Below are positions 1 to 30,500 of a stretch of 64,000 nt of DNA, piece after piece (the first letter of the stretch is position 1; each line of letters opens with the position of its first letter). Source of the stretch: Colius striatus. Taxonomy: Eukaryota; Chordata; Aves; Coliiformes; Coliidae. The stretch spans positions 88,192,996 to 88,256,995 of the forward strand of contig NC_084790.1 of the NCBI RefSeq assembly GCF_028858725.1, written 5' to 3'. Both the position numbers and the translations under genes were made by a program. The notes below the pieces were generated by a model. The model did not search any database and had not been told where the DNA came from. It worked only from the letters and a program-made list of their open reading frames with translations.

Positions 1-456
1 TGACAGTCCCACGTGCTCACTCCCACTCCACCAGAGCATGGAAGGGTGCAGGATCTGAAGAGGCTGAATCCTGAGGAGTAGCACCAAAGGTCTGAGTCCT
101 GCCAGAGGGGCACATGGGATGCAAACCCTCACATTGCTGGCAGAGAGCTGGAGAAGAAGGCACATCATGGGGTGGGATCCATCTCTCCTCACCTCAGACA
201 TGTGCAAGGTGGTCAGCTACCCCTGAGCTGGTGCAACAGAATGGAACTCACCCACCTGCTGTGGGGAGCTGCTTTGAGAGGTGGGTGTTTCTCAGAAACA
301 GATCAAAACTAGCTTTTGACCATAAATGACACCTAGGAGACCAGCTCAGATGGTGCCACATGGCCCTGAAGCACCTAAAACAAGGTGCAGTGAATCCCAC
401 TGTTGATTAGCATAGTCAGGAATGCAGCCAGACAGAAAGCCAGGATTAGACCTCAA

Positions 457-492
457 TGGCAGCAGGACTCCCACTGGCAGCAGGACTCCCAC
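457..492. repeat. Exact 18-bp tandem duplication
   Basis: TGGCAGCAGGACTCCCAC occurs twice in a row (457-474 and 475-492). The rest of 1-831 is unremarkable single-copy flank. Confidence 0.9.
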
Positions 493-831
493 TGAGTCTC
501 ACTGTTACCTTGATTTCTATTACAAACACTCAGCAGAGCTGCTAGTTAATTGCTCAGGTAGCTTCCCAACAGGCTTTTGATGCTCTGCTAAGACAAAGCA
601 ACCTGTGTTAAACAGCAGGACAGTGACATTACATCAGCTGCTCAGCAAAATGAAATATCCCCAACTGTATGAGGTGACATCTGCTAAAAGATGGAAAATG
701 GAAAATTAAGTGATTTCTATACTATGGTCTTGCAGCAGCAGCAGGCTGAGTAACTCTCTCACTTGTGGTTACACACTGAAAGTGGATTTTAAATACCTTT
801 TATTACTGGGGACAAATGTAATGTCTCATGA

Positions 832-1870
832 TCACAGAATCCCAGCATGGTGGGGTTGGAAGGGACCTTTAGAGCTGATCCAGCCCAACCTCCTGCAGAA
901 GCAGCTCCCACCTAGATCAGGTCACACAGGAACGTGTCCAGGTGGGTCTTGAAGCCCCCCAAGGAAGGAGCCTCCACACCCTCCCTGGGCAGCCTGGGCC
1001 AGGGCTCCCTCACCTCAGCACCAAACAAGTTTCTCCTTGTGTTTAAGGAGAACTTTTTGTGTTCCAGCTCTTGTCCATTATCCCTTGTCCTCTCACTGGT
1101 CAATCTCTTCACATCCACCTTTTAGGTAAATGTTGATAACGTGTCCTCTAGTTTCCTCTTCAGACTAAACAGCCCCAGGTCCCGCAGCCTTTCCTCACAA
1201 GGAAGATGCTCCAGTGCCCTGAGCATCTTGCTGGCCCTGCACTGGCCTCTCTGCAGCACTTCCCTGTCCCTCTGCAGCTGGGGAGCCCACAACTGGACAC
1301 AGGACTCCAGATGAGGCCTCAGCAGATGTGGCAGAGCAGAGGGGGAGCAGAAGCTCCCTGGCCCTGCTGCCCACACTCTGCTGGATGCTCCAGGCTGCCA
1401 TTGGCTTCTTGCCCACGAGGCCACGTTGCTGCTCATGGGCAGTTTATTATCAGCCAGCACTGCCAGGTCTGTCTCTGCAGAGCTGCTCTCCAGCAGGTCA
1501 CCCCCAGCCTGGCCTGGCCCAGGGGGTTGTTCCTCCCCAGCTGCAGGACTCTGCCCTTGCCCTTGTTGAACCTCAGCAGGTTCCTCTGTGCCCAACTCTC
1601 AGCCTGCCCAGCTCTCACTGACTGGCAGCACAGCCTCTGGTGCATCAGCCAGTGCTCCCAGTTTGGTGCCAGCAGGGAACTTGCTGAGGGTCCCTCTGTC
1701 CCCTCACCCAGGTGGTTGATGAAGATGTTGAACCAGACTGGCCCCAGAACCCATCCCTGTGGAACTCCACTGGCCACAGGCCTCCAACTCCACTCTGTGC
1801 CATTGATCCCCACCCTCTGGGCTCTGTCATTCAGCAGCTCTCCATCCACCTCACCTCCACTCCTCCTTTC
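832..1870 (-). mobile_element. CR1 LINE fragment (about 1 kb, with reverse transcriptase remnant)
   Basis: This is the longest CR1 copy at the left end. It starts with the CR1 3' end and runs back into coding sequence. On the minus strand, 1433-1850 still reads [20 protein letters not shown], the end of the CR1 reverse transcriptase domain, interrupted downstream. It is 5'-truncated and inactive. Confidence 0.95.
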
Positions 1871-2158
1871 AGTCCTCTCTCCAGTATGGACATAACAGGC
1901 CAAGTTGTATTTATGGTATTACCGTGTTCATGTGACCACTCTCTGGCTTCAGCCACACCTCTAAATGTGCTGGTGACCCAGATTTCAAGGTCAATCCCCT
2001 TCACAGCTGGTAGGAAAGACACACAAATAGGAAGATTTCACAAGACAGACTTTTCCACTGACCGATGAGCATCACATACAGAAATGGGAACAAAGTTCTT
2101 TGTCCAACAAGATGCATAAAAGGCCAGTGCTCCCTTCCCAGGCACACTGCCATTGCTT

Positions 2159-2629
2159 TTTATTCTTTGTAGACTTGATTCTAAGCTTTACAAGGAAAAT
2201 GTCACCCCTTCATACATGTGAGAGCCTCCTGCTCCACCTGAGCAAGGGCAGGAAGCAGCTTTGCGTTCCTTTTTGCTGACAGGGCTGTGAGTAGAGACCA
2301 AGAATGGAGCCAGAAATGGAGCACAGGAGGCCCAGCTTCTGGCTCCTTGACAGTGTAACAGGCACAGGTATGAAGGGTGATGGAAGACTTCTTTGTGCCA
2401 AAGCCAGGAGGGATGGCAGGAGTGCAGGAGGCTCTGGCACTGGAGGAATTCAAGTCTGCCTCGGCGTGGAAGCTGCAGTCTGGCAGTGGAGACACGTCAA
2501 ACAGCTCTCAGTGTGTAGGCCACAGGCCCCAGCGAGGCTGTACTGGAGGACTTAGGTGTCTCTGTGGCAGTTATTTGGCCTTCTGGCTGCTTGATGCACC
2601 ATCCATTACTTTAGTATCCCCTGTTTAAT
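2159..2629 (-). promoter_or_regulatory. FECH: Candidate FECH polyadenylation signals
   Basis: On the minus strand, ATTAAA lies at 2624-2629 and AATAAA at 2159-2164, about 1.7 and 2.2 kb past the FECH stop. No closer AATAAA was seen. Positions are sequence matches only; use is inferred. The stretch 2165-4325 would then be 3'UTR and shows no other gene. Confidence 0.35.
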
Positions 2630-4325
2630 TCTTTCAGCATAAACCAGAACAAGACAAGCCCGTTACTCCAACAGAGTCCTGTGTTCTGTTGAAGCAACAC
2701 CACCCTTGGGAGATCAGAGGCTCAAACTGCTCATGCCTCCACGATGACATTCCTGAGCAGCATGGCATCTGCTTCCCAAGCAGCAGCACCAGCTGAGCCA
2801 TGGCTCTGCAGGAAGCCACCCTGCATGGCCCAAGCGCTGGCGGCTCAGTGCTAATCACAGAACGTAAACATTGATCCCCACGGCGCTGGCAGCGAACACC
2901 AACGGCTCAGCCCCACAGAACGCTGCCACAGCTTTGCTCCTGCTCTGTCCCACCCAGGAGGGCAGGACTGGCTGCCTGAGGTGCTGTGGTGAAGCCCTGA
3001 AGCCCTGTAGGTGCCCAGCCCACGCGCGCTGTGTCCTCACTGCATGCCAAAACTCCCTCTGATCCCAGCACTAACCTGGACACCGGGCCCGGTGCTGGCA
3101 GGCAGGGAATACTGCCCCAAAAAGCTTTCCCACCCCACACCACCAGCAGTGCTTGGGAGTGCACCCAACACCCTGCCCAGAAAGGCCTTGGCCTGGGGCA
3201 GGAGCACTGGGGGTGACTGGGAGGCACTGGGGCTGTGCCCAACACCTCACAGACCCAGCTGGGCTTTGCACAAGCACCCAGCTGCCAGCCTGAGGGGCTG
3301 CCTGCTCTCAGGCCTCTGCCCTGTCACTGAGAACTGACTGACCACCTCTGTGGTCAATAACAACAGCCCTCAAGCTGGATCAGCTGGGATCCCACACACA
3401 CCACAGCACCCTGGCACAGTAGAAAGCACAAAGCAGAGCTGTAAACCCCCTGGGGAGTGAGCCTGACTTCCTAAATGCAGCTTTCCAAACACAAAAAGCC
3501 TTTTTAAAGCACAGCTTTCAAAAGTCACGTTGCTTTAAAGATAAACTAAGGTGTTTGTTTCAGCTGAGCATGTCCCCCAGCATTCCCCAAGCAGGCCTCC
3601 TCCTTCCACCTTATGCTCCACAAACACAGAGGCCTTTCCTCCACACCACAAGAGTGGTTCCTTCTAGAAACTGTGAACAACTCTTGTGTGTTCTACTATC
3701 CCAGATAAGCTCTCACCAGAAGTTTCTGGCAGGAGACAACAGATAAAAACCAGGAACCCCAAACGAAGCCTTTTCTTTACCTTCTAAAGTAAAGCCAACA
3801 TGTTACCTAAGAAGGACCAGAAGCCACTGGATCTTTAAACCCACCTGAAAAACTGCTCTCAGAAGAGGCAACCTGTGACTATGCTGGTTATACTGCACCT
3901 TAAGCATAAGCAAAACAAGTAACTGTGTGCATGACCTGGAAAGCTGAAATGAATGCACTCACAGCAAACCTGCATACAAACAAATCCCTGCATAGGAAAC
4001 AGAAGCTGATTTATAGAAAAGTCTGTTTTTCAGTGCATACTCCTGGGCTGATGCTAAGTCCACCTGGAATCAGGTGACACCAGGTTCTTTCACATCTCAT
4101 AGGGCCAATGCCCCTGTTTCCCTGCCTTCTACAAACCCTTCTCAAACAAAGAAAACATAAGAAAAACATAAAACAAAACAAATCAAGTTTCCTCACGGCA
4201 AGGTGAGGTTAACACCACTACCAGCCTGCAGGCACATGACGGGAGAGCCTGGTCAGAGGGCTTCTCTGCTTTGTGCTGCTCCAGAGGGATCTCCCTGTGC
4301 AGTGTGGGGGGCTCCTGCCCATCCC

Positions 4326-21320
<16,995 letters not shown>

Positions 21321-21359
21321 TCCCTCAGACAGCCCCGCCGCCGCCCCTCAGCCTCAGCC

Positions 21360-21455
21360 GCCCCGTCGCCTCCGCCACCGCCCCCCTCCCCGGGACCGCC
21401 CCCGCTGCAGCGGGGGCGGTCCCGGGGAGGGGGGCGGTGGCGGAGGCGACGGGGC
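21360..21455. repeat. Perfect 96-bp spacerless palindrome in FECH promoter
   Basis: Bases 21360-21407 are the exact reverse complement of 21408-21455 (48-bp arms, centre CTG|CAG, no mismatch). It is nearly all G and C, and it ends 40 bp upstream of the FECH ATG. Symmetry stops abruptly at both outer ends. Confidence 0.95.
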
Positions 21456-21875
21456 AGAGGCGGGTGTCCCTCAAGCCGCTGTTCGCGCCATCCCTGTCAG
21501 CCGCCGTGTGACCGTTACCACAGGAGCGCGGGCTCCGGCGCCTCATCATCAAACCGAACGGACGACCCCACACACACACGCTTCTCCCTAATATCTGTCG
21601 TTCTGAAGCTAAACTAGTAACGGCAACCATGCCTTGTGTACGCGGGGGTTGTTTGGGAAGAGTGGTTGGGCTCGAAAAGGGCTTTTACACCTGTAGTGGT
21701 TCTAGGATGCTGGGACTCTTAATAACAGACAGGAGTATCTCTCAGGGGTGGCACTGGGCTCTAAGGAAGCCACAGATCCTTTTAAAAGAAAGAAACAACC
21801 CCTAGTTGTAAACCAAAAAGGCTCATCCACAGCCTTGATCAACCTTTGCGGATAACCCAGGGTCTGAACAACAAT

Positions 21876-22235
21876 AATCCCAGAATCCCAGCATGGTGGG
21901 GTTGGAAGGGACCTTGAGAGACCATCCAGTCCAACCCCCTGCAGAAGAAGGTCAACCTAGAGTCCTTGCAGTTGGAAAATACCTTTAAGCTCGAGTCCAG
22001 CCACTCACCTCACACAGCCAAACCCAGCACTACCCCGTGTCCCTCAGCACGTCATCTGTGTGCCTTTTAAGCAACTCCAGGGATGGGGACTCCACCAGCT
22101 TCCCGGGCAGCCGGTTCCAATGGTGAACAACTCGGTTATAATAATAAAAGGATTCCATGTCCCTCCTTCCATGTTTCATGCAGGGCCTGGCATGATCCCA
22201 GCTTGCCTCTTCCAGGGGACACTGACTCATGGCCT
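21876..22235 (-). mobile_element. Two abutting CR1 3' fragments, FECH-NARS1 intergenic
   Basis: A short CR1 end (21876-21965) joins directly to an older CR1 type (21966-22235; TTGGAAAATACCTTTAAGCTC), similar to the fragment at 62023-62230. Confidence 0.85.
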
Positions 22236-22249
22236 CCTCCGTCATCCTG

Positions 22250-22842
22250 GAAAGCTCAAGAGGAGTGTGGGCAGCAGGGCCAGGGAGGTTCTGCTCCCCC
22301 TCTGCTCTGCCACATCTGCTGAGGCCTCATCTGGAGTCCTGTGTCCAGTTGTGGGCTCCCCAGCTGCAGAGGGACAGGGAACTGCTGCAGAGAGGCCAGT
22401 GCAGGGCCAGCAAGATGCTCAGGGCACTGGAGCATCTTCCTTGTGAGGAAAGGCTGCGGGACCTGGGGCTGTTTAGTCTGGAGGAGACTGAGGGGGGATC
22501 TCAGTAATAGTTACAAATATCTCCCTGGTGGGTGTCAGGAGGTTGGGGCAGCACTTTTTTTCTGTTGTATCCAGTGACAGGACAAGGGGTGATGGGATGA
22601 AGCTGGAACACAAACAGTTCCATTGAAACATCAGGACAAACTGTTTGAGTGTTTGAGTGAGGGAGCCCTGGCCCAGGCTGCCCAGGGAGGGTGTGGAGGC
22701 TCCTTCCTTGGAGGGCTTCAAGACCCACCTGGACACGTTCCTGTGTGACCTGATCTAGGTGGGAGCTGCTTCTGCAGGGGGGTTGGACTGGATCAGCTCT
22801 AAAGGTCCCTTCCAGCCCCCAGCATTCTGTGATACTATCATT
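22250..22842 (+). mobile_element. CR1 fragment, FECH-NARS1 intergenic
   Basis: About 590 bp from AGAGGAGTGTGGGCAGCAGG to the AGCATTCTGTGATACTATC terminus. It lies tail-to-tail with the preceding minus copies. Confidence 0.94.
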
Positions 22843-22844
22843 TT

Positions 22845-25800
22845 GCCTCTAGGCATTCTCTGCTCCTCCAAAGCCTGTGCCCCTGCCCTGGCACCAGGTT
22901 AGTCTTCTCTCTCTGGACAGTCCTGGAGCTTTTCTGTGGAAAGAGACAGACATGGCCCTTGTCCACAGGACTGGAGATGGGACACACGCTTTGAACACAG
23001 CAATCCCAGACTCTGCATCAACCCCCAGACACTGCACACTGGACACAGCAACTGCCTGGAGTTTATCTGCTTTGTGACTGGGGGTGGCTACAGCAAAACC
23101 TCAGGTGAAAGACACAGGTAGGGGAAAAAAACCCTAAATCATTATTTACTGCAGTGAGCGTATTTTTGCCTGCAAACTGAAATCTTCTCTAAGATGGAAA
23201 CAAGAGGCTGCTCCAAGCTCAAACCCCACTGCTGCCAGGGCACTGCAGGAAAGCTTTGCAGCAGGGCTGCCCCTCGCACACAGGGACAGGTACTGTGTCG
23301 TGTTTGGGGGGTGCATCGTTTACAGCATTTCCTGGCCATGCTGGGAGCAGCAGTGTTTCTTGGCTGGAGACAGATATCCACAGACTTGGATTTACAACCA
23401 ACAGCAGCAGCTCTGCATAGCATTACAGCTTAAGTTGTGATCTCCATCCCAGACACAGCCTGGCACGGCGTGGTTTGCTGATGCAGTGAATGAAAGGCAG
23501 CTGTGGTAGGGCAGGAGGAGAAACCCCATGTTTATGGAGGATGCTGGTCTCTCTGGGGTAGTTAGTGCCCCCTTACAAAGGGTTGCAACACAAATATAAA
23601 ACAATGCGTGTGAGGAGATGGAATATAAACACAGCTGTACAACAGCGATGTCAAAGCTGCCAGTTACAAGGCTGAAAGAACCTTGGAGCCAGTGCTGTCA
23701 GCTGGCTGCCAGTCTACCAAGTACCCATCTGATGCTGTGGAGATAGCCTGAGGGAAAATGAGCGAGGATAAAGAGAATTCCAAGTTCTGATTGCTCATTT
23801 TCTTCTCTTTTGCAGGTTTGTTTACCCTTTCTAATAAAAATAAACCCATGTTTTCATGTATCCCAAGCAGCTGCAGCATCTTTCTGACAGCTGTTGTTAA
23901 GGGCCACAATTGCCACGGGATGTAAGCTGTGCTGCAAGCCGTGATGGAGCCCAGAGCTGCCCCTTGCCCCTGGAGTCCCAGCAGCCGGGAGGCCAGCAAG
24001 CTCCTTCACCTGCCACAGCATTTCCCACACATACAAAGGACTTGTGTTTGTAAAGAGGACTTAAAGCATCAGCCTCAGATGGGAAGGACCGGGGAACACT
24101 GCTAGCCAAAAGATATATACCAGCAAATGTTGATTAAATCAGTCCTGACAAGAACTAACAATCAAACAGTTTTAGTGCCAGAGAGCTTGGAAAGGAGCTT
24201 CCTGGACAGCTGGCAGGAACACCCAGGATCACCATCAAGTCATTGGAGACATAATCAAACTCAGCAAATTTTGTTAAGAGCACAACAAAAGAAGAAACAA
24301 GACACCACACAAACCACAACTGATGCAACACTGAACTAAAAACCAAGGTACATTTACCATGTTTCTAAAAGTAACCTTTTTTCTCAATGATCAAAAACCT
24401 GAGCTGAGCCTCGATGACAAGTCAGGGACTACAGTAATCCTGTTTAACGTAGCCAAGGTCTGTTTTGAAGCAGCATTTCAGTGCTACCACATTCCTGTCA
24501 AGCCAGGCTTCAGTGGCTGCCTAAGGAATCACTCCTGTTACTCCACCAGTACATTTGCACGGGCTTTTGCTTACCTCAGGAACCTTCCCCACACGGGTGG
24601 TTCTCCCGGCACCACCTCTGCTCCACCAGCAGATTATGGAACTGCACAGCAGTCTCTGTTCAGTTCCACTCGACACCGTCTTCATCCCAGTCACCTTTTA
24701 AGCTCCTTATCTGATCTGCCTCTTCCACAAGCACCTCTTAACTCCTCAGACCTTCCTCTAGCAGCTCCCCTGATAGAAGCGCTTAACCTTTACAAAGCAG
24801 CCCAGCCCTGCCCATTTTAAGGACTGAAACTGACTGCCAACAAGCCACATTTTTCTAGTAGCTTTTCCAATCCTCCTCCTTTCCCATCACTTCAGGCACT
24901 TAAAGAAGAAAACAGTATTAAAAAGCCTTTATATGTTCATAAATTCCTAAATATTCTGAGTTGCTGAGCTCCTCTCTCCCCTCAAAACCCACCACCACCA
25001 AAACACCAGCAACAGAAAGAGTCTCACAACAAACCCACAAGGGGTCTGACTGCCAGCTTCTGGAAGGGGCAACAGGGACAAGCTGGAACAGAAGAGGTTC
25101 CAAAGAAACACAAGGACAAACTTGTTCCCTGTTGAGGTGAGGGAGCACTGGCAGGGGCTGCCCAGATGGGCTGTGGAGGCTCCTTCTCTGGAGACATCCA
25201 ACCCCAGCTGGATGAGTCCCTGTGTGCCCTGCTCTAGGTGGTGCTGCTCTGGCAGGGGGGTTGCAATGGATGTGCTTTCCAGGTCCCTTCCAGCCCTTAG
25301 GATTCTGTGACTCTGTGACTGGGGTGACTTTTCCTGTAGCTCACTGTTAGTAAGTTGTCAACCACCTAAGTTTAGAAATAAAGACATTGCTAGCATTTCC
25401 TTGCAGTCGACCTTGTCAAGCACAGAGGAGAAAAGTTAACCCATACACAATAATCCTCCAGACCCCAGGAAAGTTATGGTTAACTGTCCTGCAGGTATTT
25501 AGAAGGATCTTTCAAGTTCTACATTCAAAGAACAAGTCACCAGAAAGAGAGTAGGGCAAGTGTGACAGTGCTGAGGCATGTTACTGGACAAGTTTTTCTG
25601 TTGTAGCTACAGAAGGACTGGGAAAACAGGTGAAATCACCCTAGCAAGGCTCACTTCTCAGAGCATCTTTCCTTCACCCTCATGCAGCCTCTATTCACCT
25701 CCCCAGCAACCGCCAAGACATTAAATCCAGATGTTTTAAGTGCTCTGGAACAGCCACACTTCTTCCAGCCCCATCAGTTGAGGAGGCAGATATTCACCCA

Positions 25801-26140
25801 GCTTGCATACCTGGCCCTGCTCCCCCCACAGCCTTGGCCACTAACGATGCTGCACCATGTTTATTCTCTCTGGGGTGTTTCAGCTGGGTGGCTGAGGTGG
25901 TCTAGCCACAGTACAGAAATGTGTGCCTTCAAGTTAATGATCAGGGATTCAGTTTAAAAAGAAAAAAAGCCAGGCCCATTGTTTTTAACGTTCACTGCAC
26001 TTGAGAATTCTTTTTCCCCTGTGCTTCTGTCCCCAGAGATGTTGCCTGTGCCAGGACACACTCTGTGAAGTAAGCTGCAAAAGGCTGCGTGAAAGGAAAG
26101 GAACAGACAGTACAGGTCGAGAACTACTGTCTTGCCATAA
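22845..26140. other. Intergenic, FECH to NARS1
   Basis: Apart from the CR1 at 25060-25322, I see no gene, RNA or known repeat here. Open frames such as the 153-codon one at 24359-24820 look like chance: no recognisable motif and no supporting splice structure. Confidence 0.6.
25060..25322 (+). mobile_element. CR1 fragment, FECH-NARS1 intergenic
   Basis: About 260 bp ending GGATTCTGTGACTCTGTGACT; same subfamily as 10355-11178. Confidence 0.93.
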
Positions 26141-26344
26141 TTTATTGGTTGCTGATTTAGATCAGTTTATATATATGTAACATGCAAGATGAAGAAAACC
26201 AGTCATGTGTTACAAAAATGTGGGTACAGCATAGCTCAATGATTCTGTGAGTGGTAAAGTAAATCCAGACCAAGTGTCAGTGCAGGCAGCAAATGATGCT
26301 CCCACCATTCTGTGTTTCTCTCTGGTTAAAGGACTTGCTTTATT
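26141..26344 (-). promoter_or_regulatory. NARS1: Candidate NARS1 polyadenylation signals
   Basis: AATAAA occurs on the minus strand at 26339-26344 and 26141-26146, 1.1 and 1.3 kb past the NARS1 stop. The intervening 26347-27456 carries no repeat or other gene and is likely 3'UTR. Confidence 0.45.
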
Positions 26345-27456
26345 TACGACTAAAAAACACAAAGATGACTCAATACATTAAATATCTAATTAATCCTATT
26401 TGATAACTTGATTATAGCCAGAGAACCTGCTCAGATGCAGCAGCACAAGAGAACATGAAGCCAGCTTGGAAACACAGAACTGCTCTACTATGAGAAAACA
26501 CTCCAGCAGTGTGGGAAAGCACTGCTTGAACTGCAACCCACCTAGGGAGGACAGCAATTCAGTCAGCAGACAACGCTGAAATCCAACTGCATTTTAAAGT
26601 TACCGGCTCCTTTGGGTCTCAATCAGCCATTTCTGCTTTGAAACAGACAGCAGAATCTTCACATGGAAGGCAACAAAAGCACCCAAGCGACCCCAAGCTG
26701 ACAGGGCTCTGACACGTCTCCTGCAGTTCAGCCCAGGCTGGGTGGCCACAGACCCACGATGGTGCTGTATCCACAGGTACCAGGAAAAAGCAGCAAAGCC
26801 CACCTCACCATCAGCCTCATCCTTTCTCACCAACAAATAATCTGGAACAAATGCCTAACACCCACCCACGTCTCTAGCAGTGAAATTCCATGCTCCACAC
26901 CTTGCAGCTGAATCGACTCAAACAGAGCTTCTGTTAAAAACAGCAGTTTAAAAAATGCAGCACTTAAGATTATTTCATTTTTACACTTTGTTGAGGTCTT
27001 CAGACAATCTCTCCTCGTATGGTTTCTCTTCATACCACTCTCAAAGGTCAGTGTTTGGGAGTTTTAAAAGCCTGAAATCCCCATTTCTCCAACAATAAAT
27101 CCCCAAGAAAAAACATTAACTAAAATGGAAGCAAATTCAAAAATAAGAAGAATCAAAGCCCAGCATATTTTAAGTCACAGAAACTGAAAGCAGAAGAATA
27201 TCTCAGGTTTTAAATGACAGCTTACCAGGATCTTTGTTTTCTGCTGACTGGAGCACATAAACACAACTAACAACTTTTCCTAAGGCTTCTCCAGTTAATT
27301 AGTAGTATTTTTCATTAAAAAAAAAAGAGGGTTTGTTCTGTTTGTTTTTTCTCTTTTAACGCTCTACATCAGCACTTAAATCAGCAACAGGCTGCACTGA
27401 AGTCTTGCTCCGAGGCAGGCTGCAGCCCAGCAGTGCCCCATGCAGCACAAGCAGGG

Positions 27457-27588
27457 TTAGGGCTTGCAGCGCTGCATGAAGCGGGGGTACAGACACACAT
27501 CCCGGATGTGGTGTCTGTTCAGAATCCAGGTCAGGAACCGTTCCAGCCCCAAGCCGTATCCACCGTGAGGGCACGTGCCGTATTTCCT
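27457..27588 (-). CDS. NARS1: NARS1 coding exon 15 (stop codon)
   Basis: 132 nt including TAA at 27457-27459, acceptor TCGCAG. It encodes [20 protein letters not shown] (motif 3, with the ATP-contacting Arg) and ends [12 protein letters not shown]. Confidence 0.98.
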   Translation of the reverse strand, partial: RKYGTCPHGGYGLGLERFLTWILNRHHIRDVCLYPRFMQRCKP

Positions 27589-30500
27589 CTGCGAAATTCA
27601 AATCAGAGAGCATCTTGCTGTTTATAATTGCAGTAATACCACCAGGAAAAAGCCCAGATCCTTCCAAGGTGACTTTCTGAAGGGTGAGGAAAATGGACTG
27701 TGTTCTTTTCAGACAAGTCATTTGCGTAACAAATGGAAGAGGGAAAAGGAAGGTGAAAAAGTCCTAAACCACCTCATCTCAGCTCCCCTTATGCCAGCTG
27801 CAGGTGAGCCAACCCAGTCTGTGAAGAACCCATCTTTACCTAACAAGCTTGGCAGGAGATGTTACCAAAGGATGCACCTGCACAGAACAGTCGAATGGAG
27901 GCCATCTGGTGAGGGCAGCACACAACTGCAGCACACACAGCAGTCTTAACAGAATGGAAACTGCTACCCATTGCATTTTGCCAATGGTTAAATCGTTATC
28001 AGCTTTGGGCCACCAAAAACTTGTCTCCAGTTTAGACTGCATCATCTTAAGAGTGGTTTAAAGGAGGATAAATCCCACTTATCTGGTGAGCAGCACACCC
28101 GAGCTGTTCTACAAACCTGATCAGTGTACCAGTAGTACGGTGTGGGATCAATGCCCTCTCTCTTGTAGCCTTCCAGCAGCTCCTCACTGTCCCAGATACG
28201 CATGGAGCCTCCAACAATTTCACCAACATTAGGCATCAACACATCAACCTACAACACACAACACTAGGGTCAGACTACTGCAATTAAGCTGTCTGCAGGA
28301 GTGGGGGAAGAAAAATAGCCCAAACTTAAGACTGTATTTCCATAACACATTTCATGATTTACTTCTCTGTGACAAGAGGGCAGGCAAAGTTCCTTCCAGG
28401 CCCAGCTCACAGACGGAATGAAGTAAATTACTAGATTCTCTAGCTTAATCTCTAATACTCTTGGCCACAGTGAGCTGATAAAAAACCACCTACACCCACA
28501 CAAAAACCTGTTATTAACTCACACACCCTCCCAAAACAAAATACCCAAACAAATAAACAACAAGCCCAAAACCCAAACCCCACACCACAAACCTAGTAGC
28601 ATTCCTACCAACCAACCCTCTTCATGCTGCCATACAGCTCTTGTTCAGATAACACCGTCTCCAAGAGGTGACAGAAGTGTTGTCACTACACTAGCACCTA
28701 CCTGAGGTCAGGGAAGAGCACAGGCACTATGATCTACCCACATTTTATTGGCACTTCCAAGTCACTCTGTTTACGTCTACAGCATCAACAACGTGTGCCA
28801 AGGGACACCCAAAACAAAACCTGGGAAGAATTCTCCAAGATTCTCCTGGTTTTAGACTCTCACACTGACGTTCCCCACCTATTCAGAAGCCTGCCACCCT
28901 GTGCAAAGCCCCAACTCACAGACTCAGTAAGCCGGGGATCATCCTGACAGCGCTGCATATAGAACGACTTAATCTCTGCAGGAAATCGGCACAGCAAGAT
29001 CGGCTCATTAATGGTGTCTGTCATCAGTCTCTCAGGAGCTTCAGGAATATCCTAAGGTTAAAGAAGGCTTTATTAATATTTAAAACCAAAACCACTCCAG
29101 TACCTTGAAATCCCACACGTATCAGGCATGGAACAAAGACAGCTTCAGCTCACACGTACCCACGCGTTCAGCCTGATGTGCCTATGTTTTTAAAACAAAG
29201 CTTCAGACAAAACCCCCAAAATACAACCACCAAACTGTTCCATTACACTCCCAAGTCTTCACAGTGTTTCAGACCTAAAACTCAGGACAACATAACCTGA
29301 AATGTAGGCTTTCCAGACAACCAGTAACAGCAAACAGCCTCATCTCCCTCCTCCCTAGTGCCATCTCCCACAGAGCTGCAGACTGGGAAGTTGAAGGGTT
29401 CCCTTGTGATGTATATGCACTGTTGTAACCAATCAGTTACACAGACGAGCTGCTGACTGGGATTTGATAAACTGTGAAACAACCAGCACTAACCTCATTT
29501 TCATCAGTGGAGCAGTTTTACTGTTCAAAAACCGGGGAGAAATGGAGGGTGACACCACAGTTACAGATGGGGAACATCAGTGCTCCTGTGACTGTGGCTT
29601 GTCCAACACACTTTGTTTAGTCAAAAAACCTCTCTAGCCCTAAAAGGTTTCATTTGAACTTTTATGCAGCTGATGGTATCACACTTTCCTTAGATTTTGG
29701 GTTAAAGATAGACCAGATTTTTCTGCAGTAGGAAAAAACAGCCAGATCTGTTCCTTGTTGTACTCCAACTGGACACTGCATTACAGCACCAGCCGCTGTG
29801 GAGGGGGCAGGAGGAGCCAACTACAGCATGTGCAGCAAGGAAAAGTGCAAGGAGCACAGCCTTTGTGCAAGGGCAGCTCACCAAGCAAGTGTCAGCCCAC
29901 AACGAGGTTCCCTCAGTGCAGTCTGAAGGCCTTCAAACTCTCCCTCTCTTCTGTATCTTTGATACAGATTGCAAAAATGGTGACAGCACAAAACCCAACA
30001 CATCCACTTTTGAGCTGCCCCAGGCCCCTCAGAATATGCTGTGTAGACTCAGAAGTTTCCCCTACCATTTTGTGATTTTATATTGTCCCTTACATGTTGG
30101 AGCAGAGTAAGACAGGGAACAGATGACAAGATGGATTTTGTTTCCAGTGTTCAAAGACATCACACAAAAACTCAGTCCAGCCTTGCATTCCCCAATATGG
30201 CATCACCACACCTCCAGCACAGTCCAGACCAAAATCCAGGCCCTCCCTTTAACTTAAATGGGACTAGAACTTCAGTCCTTAACAGTATCATTCCAAACAA
30301 ACCACAACAGATTCACTCAGCAACAGTAAACCCAATGGCATCATGGCTTAAACACTCTGTTCATTGAGGGACTTATACAAGGTGTTTTTAATGCCTAAAG
30401 AGCATCAGAGAGACTTACTTCCCCAAACTCGTAATAACTGCCATCTTCCTTCTTCACATCATGTTCCTTTAACCACTCAATGGCTTCAGTATAGTTCATT

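Noticed and set aside
1433-1903. Minus-strand frame with reverse transcriptase-like SGVPQG
   Set aside because: Real homology, but it is a truncated CR1 remnant, not a functional gene. The same holds for 39517-39816.
24359-24820. 153-codon plus-strand frame in the intergenic region
   Set aside because: No recognisable motif, low-complexity Ser/Pro tail, no splice or promoter support.
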